Shown here piece after piece: positions 6,805 to 13,378 of a stretch of DNA of 13,378 nucleotides (position 1 is the first letter of the stretch; each line of letters starts with the position of its first letter). The stretch lies in assembly GCA_025201865.1 (NCBI GenBank), contig MU603247.1, positions 1 through 13,378 of the forward strand, written 5' to 3'. Origin of the DNA: Ramicandelaber brevisporus. Taxonomy: Eukaryota > Kickxellomycota > Ramicandelaberales > Ramicandelaberaceae. The notes beneath the pieces were generated by a model. That model was given only the letters and a program-made list of their open reading frames with translations. It was not told the DNA's origin and ran no database searches. A program made the position numbers and the translations under genes.

Positions 6805-7284
6805 ATGATCTTTGCCACGTTTGAGCAGTTCCAGCAAGCAGCGCTGGCGTTCTGCGCTCGACCAGATCCGCCTCGCCTGGTGATCAACTACAGCCATACC
6901 GACGCACAGCTCGATGTAACGCTGACGGACGACACAAACACGCTCAAGTACAAGACAGACAAAGTAGGCGATATCTACCATCTCAACAAGCTGACATTGG
7001 AAGTTGTCAAGCTGATGCATGGCAACGGAGCAGACTTGGATACGAATGCGATGGACATTGATTATGACGTTAAGGAAGCCAACTCTCCTTCGCCTCAGAC
7101 TCAAACTCAAACTCAGTTACAAGCAGTGGCTGCTACAACATCAGCGGCATCCAGTGCAGCAAAGACGAAGGGAAAGGGCAAGGCAGATAGCTCGGCGAAC
7201 ACAGCGACTGCAAGGACACAGCAAGCAGCACCAACAACAGCAGCATCAACATCCAAGAGTACAGGTAAAAAGAACAGGAAATGA
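6805..7284 (+). CDS. SRP9: Signal recognition particle subunit SRP9 (fungal SRP21-like)
   Basis: SRP9 pairs with SRP14 on the Alu domain of SRP RNA and supports elongation arrest during co-translational targeting to the ER. The ATG at 6805 gives 159 aa; the open frame runs further upstream only from a GTG. The SRP9 domain covers about 1-75. FATFEQFQQAA, then PRLVINYSHTDAQLDVTLTDD, then LKYKTDKVGDIYHLNKL follows human SRP9 ([46 protein letters not shown]). The C-terminal half is low-complexity (Ala/Thr/Gln) and ends in a basic KSTGKKNRK tail. A longer, Lys-rich C-terminus is also seen in yeast Srp21 (about 167 aa) and may add RNA contacts. No intron is needed. It is divergent from the PAC1-like gene. 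Confidence 0.9.
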   Translation: MIFATFEQFQQAALAFCARPDPPRLVINYSHTDAQLDVTLTDDTNTLKYKTDKVGDIYHLNKLTLEVVKLMHGNGADLDTNAMDIDYDVKEANSPSPQTQTQTQLQAVAATTSAASSAAKTKGKGKADSSANTATARTQQAAPTTAASTSKSTGKKNRK

Positions 7285-7933
7285 ACATCTCTCTTTCTCT
7301 CTCTGGTTTATATTTTACTTTTACTTTCTTCCAATCATACTTTGAAACGACATTTTAAACATACTCGGATGGCCAGTACTCGGAGAGTCGGAATGAAAGG
7401 CTTTTTGAGCCATATCCTTAAAGTAGAGACGATAGGCTATTATTATTATTACTCTTTAAAGAAAATACTTCACTTACACGAAGCCATCAAGCTGAGGCAA
7501 GCACACACCATTTTGAGGAAGTGGTGCATGGATGGATGAATCCTGAGGCAGATTGCCTCTCTTTTCAAAGTACCATACTTCTTTTTTATTTTATCAATCG
7601 CACAATGAACGTGACCAATAAGCAAAGGAATGGGAGGAAAGGAAGTTAGTTGTGCACAACCAACCTGAACTTTTCTTCTTTCTCTTTTTATTTATTGTCT
7701 CTCGATTCCTTCCACAAACACTGTTTAGTGCAATGCCTCCGTTTCATTATCATTCCGAGTATAAGAATCCCCCTCCCTCTCGCACACCCCCACTGGCTTC
7801 AAAGAATAAGCATCACCTCCTATCCTCCACCAGCATACACCTCCATTCTTGTTAGCTTCCTTTCCTTTCTTTTTGACTTGTCCACTGTCCATTGTCTCTT
7901 GTTTTTGGTTCGTTCCATTTTGCCAACTCTCAA
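7285..7933. other. 649-bp spacer between SRP9 and the tyrosinase-family gene
   Basis: No credible CDS is present. It holds the SRP9 3' UTR (starting with a CT-rich run), a short ATT repeat near 7440-7451, a perfect 6-bp stem with 3-nt loop at 7545-7559 (GAGGCA-GAT-TGCCTC), and a pyrimidine-rich stretch from about 7670 to 7930 that is probably the tyrosinase promoter and 5' UTR. TATAAG at 7760-7765 is a weak TATA candidate about 170 bp before the ATG. Confidence 0.55.
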
Positions 7934-9430
7934 ATGAAGCTTGGATTGGCTGCTGGTCTTGTTGCGGCTACTGCTGCTGTTGTGGTTCTGGTAACTGCAC
8001 CAGCTGTGACTGCGCAGTGTTCTTCCACAGTAGTTCGTAAGGAATTCCGCCAAATGTCAAATGATGAGAAGCAACGCTATTTTGATGCTGTCAAACTGCT
8101 CAATACTGGCAACCGTCCAAATCAAATGGACCGGTTTTCTCAAGTCCACGTTTATTATGCCGGTGAGATCCACGGCGCCGCTCCATTCCTGCCATTCCAT
8201 CGCCAGTTTGTGCGTGATTGGGAGCAGGTCCTCCAGCGGGTTAGCGGCGATACATCTATTTATCAGCCATATTGGGACTGGACTGTTGATTCGCAGGATC
8301 CAAAGTCGTCGCCGATATTCACGGACGATTGGCTCGGTGGCAATGGTAATGATGGCTGTGTACGTATTCCGAAGCTCGCTGGCGATGGCAACAGCAACAG
8401 CAACTGGACGATTTTGTTCAATGGTGATTACAAGTACGACCAGCGTTGCTTGAAACGAGACTTTGATCAAAGCCAAATGAGCGCATACTACTCCAAGTCG
8501 TCCGTCGAGACCATGATGGGCGAAGCAGACAACTTTGGCCAATTCTCGCATCTGCTTGAAAGCACTCCACACGGCGTTGTTCATGTGTCGATTGGTGGTG
8601 ACATGAACACAATGGCTAGCCCCAATGATCCGCTGTTCTTCTTCCACCACGCTAACCTTGACAAGCTATGGGACGACTGGGTACGCAAGAATCCAACCGC
8701 CCGTGACTGGGATTACAGTGGACTTAACCGAAATGGAGCCACGGCCAGCTATCGTGATCTGCTTCCATACTATGGAAACCCAGTGTGGACTGTCATGCCA
8801 TTGGGCAACATGTGCTACACCTACGATATTAGTGCACACAAGAAACGCAATGTGAACGCGACTGCACCAGCTCCACCAGCTCCTCCGCCACCTCCATCAC
8901 AGTCACAGCCACAGCCACAGATGCCAGACATGTCGGCGAACTCTAGCACTCGTGGTCCTCCACCGCCTCCTCCAGTGCGCTCTGGCAATGCTGACTACGA
9001 CAAGAACAAGAACAATACGATCGTTCCAATTGGTGGCGCTCTTACCATTGGACAACCAGGTGCTGTCCCACTAGGCAGCCAGCCAGTCGGGAACGTGAAG
9101 TGCACTGCCTTTGAGTCAACCTTCCTGAAGGCTTTGCTTGACGACAACCCATTAGAAAAGTTCCTACCAAAGCTGACCCAGCCATTGAAGCAAATTCCAG
9201 AGCTGCCCGAGTCGTTCATTAAGATGAACAGATTAAATGTGACCATCGTTCGAGCCTGGGAACGTCGCCTGGTCATTCACATCAACAATGTCAACAAGAA
9301 CAATGGTTTCCTTGACAGTGTTGTTACTAACCTGCCAGGTGGAAATGAGATTATTCAACTGAAGAATGCCCTCTTGGGCTATGGAAGCGGACTCGTTGGC
9401 GGTATCCTTGGCCCGCTGCTTAAAAGTTAA
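7934..9430 (+). CDS. Secreted tyrosinase-family type-3 copper protein
   Basis: The ATG at 7934 gives 498 aa; a TTG 42 nt upstream is rejected because the Met at 7934 begins a clean signal peptide (1-27, cleavage likely after VTA, before QC). The copper A site has His72, His80 and His89 (VHVYYAGEIH, FLPFHR). The copper B site has His213, His217 and His239 (HGVVH; GGDMNTMASPNDPLFFFHH). YWDW (113-116) and the CYTYD motif (294-298) that closes the tyrosinase core are present. Next come a Pro-rich linker (about 310-347) and a C-terminal domain (about 385-498) with LPESFIKMNRLNVTIVR. Possible N-glycosylation sites: N157, N308, N336, N360 and N435. It likely oxidises phenols or catechols outside the cell, for pigment or wall cross-linking. 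The residue after the first copper B His is Gly, not the Asn associated with strong monophenolase activity, so catechol oxidase activity is possible. All six His are intact. Confidence 0.93.
   Translation: MKLGLAAGLVAATAAVVVLVTAPAVTAQCSSTVVRKEFRQMSNDEKQRYFDAVKLLNTGNRPNQMDRFSQVHVYYAGEIHGAAPFLPFHRQFVRDWEQVLQRVSGDTSIYQPYWDWTVDSQDPKSSPIFTDDWLGGNGNDGCVRIPKLAGDGNSNSNWTILFNGDYKYDQRCLKRDFDQSQMSAYYSKSSVETMMGEADNFGQFSHLLESTPHGVVHVSIGGDMNTMASPNDPLFFFHHANLDKLWDDWVRKNPTARDWDYSGLNRNGATASYRDLLPYYGNPVWTVMPLGNMCYTYDISAHKKRNVNATAPAPPAPPPPPSQSQPQPQMPDMSANSSTRGPPPPPPVRSGNADYDKNKNNTIVPIGGALTIGQPGAVPLGSQPVGNVKCTAFESTFLKALLDDNPLEKFLPKLTQPLKQIPELPESFIKMNRLNVTIVRAWERRLVIHINNVNKNNGFLDSVVTNLPGGNEIIQLKNALLGYGSGLVGGILGPLLKS
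8873..8974 (+). repeat. Proline-rich linker coding region in the tyrosinase-family gene
   Basis: CCA/CCT-rich sequence encodes two Pro runs (about residues 313-321 and 342-347) separated by a Ser/Gln/Pro stretch. It links the copper core to the C-terminal domain. Confidence 0.75.
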
Positions 9431-9536
9431 CCTTTTTCTTCTTTAGATTATATCACACATTAGTCAAGAGACTGTGTTCACTTGTCATTAATACTCTCTT
9501 TTTTGGTTTAAAAGCTATAAACATGATTTAGCAAGT

Positions 9537-10880
9537 TCATTCGTAGTCATCATAGGCATGCTTAACTAACCGCGCCAAACTCTCAATGTCGTTCCTCTTG
9601 ATCTTGATGTTATTATCATTCGCTGCATCACTGTCGCTGTCACTATCCGAATCGCCGCCTCTTCCAGTTCTACGTTTCTTGCCGCTGGATTTCTTCTTAT
9701 TCTTCTCGGCAGCTCTTCTCTGCTTCTCAGTAATGACGTCTTGCTCAAACTCTTTGATAAACATCATCGTCCTCGGTTTCTTTTCGATGATTTCCATGTT
9801 GCCTGCAGCTGATAGTCCTTCTTGGAAGCCAAGTGTACGACGATGTTCATAGCCAGGGAAGAGCTCAAAATCGAATGGAATTGTGCGAAGGCATTGGAGT
9901 TTAACATCGGCACGCTTTGCCAGGTCGCGGACGCGCCATGAATCATACGGTTCACCAGACTTGACTGTGACAGAGATTACACCGTATGGAGCAGTTGGCA
10001 ATGCACTCGATCGAATCTGCTGGTACTCGTCACCACTATCTTCGTCATTTTTGTCATTCTTGTCTTTGGTTTCGCTTTCACCTTCAACTGCATGGCTGCT
10101 GTCATTGCTGCTGCTGCTCTGGGAATCTTTGCTGAACTCAAAGTTGTTCTTCTTCCGCTTCACTCTTTTGTTTCTTCCACTGGCTACCACTGCCTGCATT
10201 GCTGCATCGTACTCATCATCCAACTCTTGTTGAAGTCTCGCATATCCAACTGCATCATCTGACTCTTTCAAGTGCTGTTGAGCAGACTGGAAAAACTTTA
10301 CCAGCAAGCTTTGATTCGTTCTAATGTTTCGATCCTGATCTTTAATGCCGGCGCCAGCATGCGGGAAGTTGAATACAATGTGATCAAACACTTTGTTCTT
10401 GAGTGGTTTCGTGGCGTTCAAACGAGTTCCATCAACATTGTATAGAATGGTACCGCCCAGCGCAGTGAATGCAGCAATGTGAGACTGGACATCTTCAGAT
10501 TCACCGTACTTTGTGATCAAGTCTTGCTCGCTGTCGTAGCAGGTGGCAGTGATGGATTTGGCTGAACCGAGAGTGCGAGCAATTGAATGAGCATAGCTGA
10601 AATTGCCTTCACCAATGAGTAAAATGCGATCGTTAATGTTGAATGGGAATCGTTGCCGCTGTGTTTTGGTGGATGCTGCTGCTGATGCTGACGATGCACC
10701 GCCATCGTTGCCTGCATTGGTCTTTTGTTTGTTGCTGGAGCTGTTGGAGCTGTTGGTGCTGTTGACAGGTTTTGCTCCTTGCTTGCCTTTCGATTGTTTG
10801 TTGCTAATCTTTTGCTGGAGCTTCTGGCGCTGCTCCTGCTGTTTCTGGTGCTGCTTCAATGCTGCCTGTAGCTTGCCCAT
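9537..10880 (-). CDS. BMT5: Bmt5-type 25S rRNA (uridine-N3)-methyltransferase
   Basis: Yeast Bmt5 makes m3U2634 in 25S rRNA in the nucleolus, using SAM. The ATG at 10880 gives 447 aa; an in-frame TAG lies 33 nt upstream, and the intervening TTG is not needed. A Lys/Gln-rich N-terminus (1-78) is followed by the SAM site ILLIGEGNFSYA (86-97). Next is the family motif FDHIVFNFPHAG (165-176) with DQDRNIRTNQSLL (181-193). The C-terminal part of the fold is YGVISVTVKSGEPYDSW (299-315) and FPGYEHRRTLGF (341-352). Between them lies an acidic, low-complexity insertion (about 205-295). The tail has basic stretches (386-407, likely nucleolar targeting) and an SD repeat (411-418). The methyltransferase motifs are intact. 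It is convergent with the tyrosinase gene, with 106 bp between stop codons. Confidence 0.9.
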   Translation of the reverse strand: MGKLQAALKQHQKQQEQRQKLQQKISNKQSKGKQGAKPVNSTNSSNSSSNKQKTNAGNDGGASSASAAASTKTQRQRFPFNINDRILLIGEGNFSYAHSIARTLGSAKSITATCYDSEQDLITKYGESEDVQSHIAAFTALGGTILYNVDGTRLNATKPLKNKVFDHIVFNFPHAGAGIKDQDRNIRTNQSLLVKFFQSAQQHLKESDDAVGYARLQQELDDEYDAAMQAVVASGRNKRVKRKKNNFEFSKDSQSSSSNDSSHAVEGESETKDKNDKNDEDSGDEYQQIRSSALPTAPYGVISVTVKSGEPYDSWRVRDLAKRADVKLQCLRTIPFDFELFPGYEHRRTLGFQEGLSAAGNMEIIEKKPRTMMFIKEFEQDVITEKQRRAAEKNKKKSSGKKRRTGRGGDSDSDSDSDAANDNNIKIKRNDIESLARLVKHAYDDYE

Positions 10881-11118
10881 CTCGCTGTCCAAAACTAGAT
10901 CAGTATTAAGCTAGCTGTTTTTTGTTTTTGTTTTTGTTTTTGTTGTTTTTGTTTTTGTTTTTTAAACTGCGATACTAATTCGAGCGTTTTGAGTGCTTTG
11001 CACTTTGTGGGCTCGGCGTAAAGTAGCGGCGGTAGTAGTGACCTCCGTTTTCTTCTTTTTGCACAGAGTAACGACTCCTTCACATTTGCTCTTTATTCCT
11101 TCGAAATCATACCACGAG
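10881..11118. promoter_or_regulatory. 238-bp divergent promoter, BMT5 / type II membrane protein
   Basis: The start codons face away from each other over 238 bp. A T-rich period-6 tract occupies 10917-10963. Such poly(dA:dT) tracts commonly exclude nucleosomes at fungal promoters; that role is inferred here. Confidence 0.6.
10917..10963 (+). repeat. (GTTTTT)n tract
   Basis: G residues at 10924, 10930, 10936, 10942, 10945, 10951 and 10957 are mostly spaced by five T, giving near-perfect period 6 with one short unit. Confidence 0.9.
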
Positions 11119-12333
11119 ATGAAGACAACCGAGAAGACGGCGCTACTGCCGCGACCAGCATCCTCAGCATCTACTCATCAGAAACGCCGCAGTGAGTCTT
11201 GTCTCTTTCGCTGGCGCTGGCTCATCTTCCGCATCTGTCTGGCGGGATTCCTCATTTGGAGTCTCTTCAGCATTTACACTATTGATGCCGACATCAATGA
11301 TTTGCTTGACAGTATCGGCTCCTCTGATGCGTACGACGTTGATGGTGATATTGAAGTTGACTCTGATGCCATGATAATGCTGTCTAACTCAGCTCCTCAA
11401 ATCCCCGATATCCCAATTGTTTGCGACGGCAAGACACCTTACATTGGCAACGGCACGTACTTTGAATTTGGTCCTCAGAATGGTCAGACTGTGGAAGATC
11501 CCATTTCGTTTGATTTGCGTGTGCTGGGCAATATTCAATCCGACATTATATTTATGCAGCGTCCGGATGGCAGACCAATCTGGTCAGTCCAGTCCATTAT
11601 ATTCATGTCCAACGCCACAGTCTCGGATACTCTTGATATAAAATATGGCCAATCAAACGAAAACGAACCGGGCGACAAGGACAACAAGGCTGTACCAGCA
11701 TATTATTACCACATGACGAGTCCTCCAGATTGGGAGAATCGAGATTGGACGAAATGCGCACGTGCTACTATTCTGGTAATGATGCCCCCTAAGCAATGGC
11801 AGGTTAAGGACTTTACCGTCAAGTTCACAGTCGGTGCAATTAACCTCTCTCTCTTGCCACCCCAGCTGTATTTTGACTACTTCTCAGTGGCTGCAGCCAA
11901 ATCAAGCATCTCTCAAACTAGCATCTATGCCAACCGCACTGTGATTGCGCTGGGAGATGGGTCAATTTCAGCCAACGTGTCGCCATTCAAGAGTGCATCC
12001 ATTATGACAACTAATGGAGATGTAGATGTAATGGTCCAAATGAAGCAAATGAAGTATCCGCCAAATTGGCAACAGAGCAACCTGCGGGTTGATGCACACA
12101 CAGTCAATGGAAATGTCAGAGTGAATGCCATCCACGATGGATTTAGCACATTTGGAGTGACTACTTTTACTGGCAACACGGAGGTCAATGCTGCCAATAA
12201 AGATGAAATCAAATACAGAACCAACTTCCAGAGACTCAAGAGTGGAACTCGAACTGGCTTTGATGAGAATGCCCCGAAAGCTGACATTGTACTTTCAAGC
12301 GTCAAGGGCGATGCGCAGCTCAACTATCCTTAA
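11119..12333 (+). CDS. Type II membrane protein with beta-rich lumenal/extracellular domain, unknown function
   Basis: The ATG at 11119 gives 404 aa; an open frame reaching back to a GTG at 10993 has no support. I do not recognise a named family. The cytosolic N-terminus has a dileucine signal, EKTALL (5-10), and basic residues before one transmembrane segment (about 34-55), giving a type II topology. The outer part has Asp-rich spacing (57-83), a Cys pair (102, 213), and N-glycosylation sites such as N111, N165, N242, N272 and N286. The C-terminal part (about 270-400) alternates short strands with NGD/NGN turns (GDGSISANV, TNGDVDVMVQM, VNGNVRVNAI, KGDAQLNYP). This resembles the stacked-strand style of DUF4097-type putative adhesins, though that is only a pattern match. 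The dileucine suggests an endolysosomal or vacuolar route. Divergent from BMT5 and convergent with PSF1. Confidence 0.8.
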   Translation: MKTTEKTALLPRPASSASTHQKRRSESCLFRWRWLIFRICLAGFLIWSLFSIYTIDADINDLLDSIGSSDAYDVDGDIEVDSDAMIMLSNSAPQIPDIPIVCDGKTPYIGNGTYFEFGPQNGQTVEDPISFDLRVLGNIQSDIIFMQRPDGRPIWSVQSIIFMSNATVSDTLDIKYGQSNENEPGDKDNKAVPAYYYHMTSPPDWENRDWTKCARATILVMMPPKQWQVKDFTVKFTVGAINLSLLPPQLYFDYFSVAAAKSSISQTSIYANRTVIALGDGSISANVSPFKSASIMTTNGDVDVMVQMKQMKYPPNWQQSNLRVDAHTVNGNVRVNAIHDGFSTFGVTTFTGNTEVNAANKDEIKYRTNFQRLKSGTRTGFDENAPKADIVLSSVKGDAQLNYP

Positions 12334-12511
12334 ACGGCCCCCATTTGTACTCCTTTCTTTCTTTACACCTTCTTTCTTACACTCTTCATTCGCCCCCATC
12401 TTAACTTAACTTAACATCTTAAATCTGCGTCTCCCCATTTTTTTCTTTTTCTTTTTCTTTTTCTTTTTGTTTCTTTTAATTATTTGATTAGATAGATTAG
12501 AGATTAGTTGA
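12334..12511. other. Convergent 3' spacer with simple repeats
   Basis: The 178 bp between the stop codons of the type II protein and PSF1 contains three tandem CTTAA units (12400-12414), a (CTTTTT)n tract (12438-12470) and GATTAGA-like repeats (about 12486-12507). No canonical AATAAA is seen on either strand. Confidence 0.6.
12438..12470 (+). repeat. (CTTTTT)n tract
   Basis: C residues at 12445, 12451, 12457 and 12463 are each separated by five T, giving period 6. It lies just downstream of the type II membrane protein gene. Confidence 0.9.
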
Positions 12512-13222
12512 TCAGTTGATCAATTGAAGTAATCCTTGCTGAATCAATCTCTCAATATCAGTTCTTCTCAAATAATGCTGAGTATCTTTCCTTAAACTAA
12601 CAATTCCATTCTCAGTCTGAATATCTCCACAATCTTGCATAACTCTCACCTCCACAAACAACTCGTGCGGTGGATTAATGATATCAGCCGTCAAGTCAAT
12701 CACGTTTGCGTAAGGCGACTTGTAGTCTTGAATCAACTTTGCATACTCATTCAGATACACTGATTCTGGCGCTGTAACTGCATCACTAGATATTCCGCTC
12801 TTTCCATTCACGTCACCGCTTGCTGTACTCATGATCGTGCCTCCGCTCTGCCAATACGATTCTTCGAGCTTGGCCAGGCGCTGCCGATGATATGCCAGTA
12901 GCACTCGTTTGTTGCGTCTGATGACTGATTCCAAGACAGCTAGCTGGCATTGACGCTCCCGTTCTGCTACCAGCTCACGCTCTACCTGACTATTTTGATA
13001 CGATGAAAAATAACTACTGCCGCTAGCAGAAGTAGAAGAATCAATGTCAAGCTCGTTGGCAGGTGGGACGGATAAGGGAGTATCAGCTAGACTTTGGCGA
13101 GAGGCGCCGAGACTCTTTGTTTGGCGGCACAGCTCACGCACAAGTTGGCCGTTGTAACCTGGTAGATGAGCAGTTACTCGCTTGGTTTCCAAAGCGAGCG
13201 ATTGAGCGAGATCGCCAAGCAT
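12512..13222 (-). CDS. PSF1: GINS complex subunit Psf1
   Basis: Psf1 is part of GINS (Sld5-Psf1-Psf2-Psf3), which joins Cdc45 and MCM2-7 in the replicative CMG helicase. The ATG at 13222 gives 236 aa, versus 196 in human. The start MLGDLAQSLALETKR has the Psf1 pattern (Met, aromatic or Leu, Gly/Cys, acidic). The helical A domain includes VIRRNKRVLLAYHRQRLAKLE (100-120), matching the human LLRNRRCTVAYLYDRLLRI region. The linker and C-terminal B domain carry PPHELFVEVRVMQDCGDI (184-201) and LRKDTQHYLRRTDIERLIQQGLL (210-232), close to human PPKSLYIEVRCLKDYGEF and [23 protein letters not shown]. Two low-complexity insertions (about 46-78 and 127-150) account for the extra length. No intron is required. 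Convergent with the type II protein gene. Confidence 0.93.
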   Translation of the reverse strand: MLGDLAQSLALETKRVTAHLPGYNGQLVRELCRQTKSLGASRQSLADTPLSVPPANELDIDSSTSASGSSYFSSYQNSQVERELVAERERQCQLAVLESVIRRNKRVLLAYHRQRLAKLEESYWQSGGTIMSTASGDVNGKSGISSDAVTAPESVYLNEYAKLIQDYKSPYANVIDLTADIINPPHELFVEVRVMQDCGDIQTENGIVSLRKDTQHYLRRTDIERLIQQGLLQLIN

Positions 13223-13378
13223 CCAAGCTATGTGTTTGTTTGTTTGCTCTAATAAAAAAATACAGTTTTGAAAGTGAATGAAAGAGTGAATGAATGATTG
13301 AATGAATAATATACAGTGATGGAGGTATGTGGTTTATAAAGAGAGCGCGCATCTAACAAATTGAGTAAAGAAAGAGCA
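13223..13378. promoter_or_regulatory. Upstream region of PSF1 at window edge
   Basis: It contains a GAATGAA-type repeat run (about 13276-13306), a short A-run and a TATAAA at 13335-13340. The region is AT-rich and purine-rich on the + strand. No CDS is supported here. Confidence 0.4.

Noticed and set aside
8057-8650. Long antisense open frame across the tyrosinase core
   Set aside because: The + strand frame has all copper ligands and a signal peptide; the antisense frame shows no recognisable domain.
10993-11118. N-terminal extension of the type II protein from a GTG codon
   Set aside because: Non-ATG start, T-rich noncoding composition, and the Met at 11119 begins a sensible cytosolic tail with a dileucine signal.
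12400-12414. CTTAA tandem units as telomere-like repeat
   Set aside because: Only three units, not a known telomere motif, and located between two housekeeping-type genes.

Overview
This window looks like nuclear DNA from a fungus, most likely an early-diverging zoosporic (chytrid-like) lineage. Genes are close together on both strands and mostly intronless. The products are typical eukaryotic complex subunits: TFIID, SRP, GINS, proteasome assembly and SNARE. There is also a secreted type-3 copper protein, a family expanded in several chytrids. Poly-Q, poly-S and poly-A tracts built from CAG/CTG repeats recur. The lineage is an inference; the eukaryotic origin is clear.

Layout, left to right: (1) TAF12, + strand, possibly cut by the left edge; (2) a VAMP7-type longin R-SNARE, + strand, two exons, with an unusual lumenal tail; (3) an MFSD1-like major facilitator transporter, - strand, with acidic dileucine motifs and an odd extra C-terminal hydrophobic segment; (4) a gap of about 1.07 kb with no credible CDS but with a cluster of three hairpins ending at a T8 run (5384-5485), a candidate small structured RNA; (5) a PAC1/PSMG1-like proteasome assembly chaperone, - strand, ending in an HbYX motif; (6) SRP9, + strand, divergent from the chaperone over 163 bp; (7) a 649-bp gap, then a secreted tyrosinase-family protein, + strand; (8) a Bmt5-type 25S rRNA uridine methyltransferase, - strand, 106 bp from the tyrosinase and convergent with it; (9) a type II membrane protein of unknown function, + strand, divergent from BMT5 over a T-rich spacer; (10) the GINS subunit PSF1, - strand, convergent with the previous gene.

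The genes do not form one pathway. They cover transcription initiation, endolysosomal fusion, membrane transport, proteasome assembly, protein targeting, phenol oxidation, ribosome modification and replication. A loose endolysosomal theme is visible: the VAMP7-like SNARE, and dileucine sorting motifs in both the MFSD1-like transporter and the type II protein. This may be chance. Several CDSs were shortened to their first in-frame ATG because the longest open frames begin at TTG or GTG. I see no mobile element, CRISPR array, rRNA or canonical tRNA.
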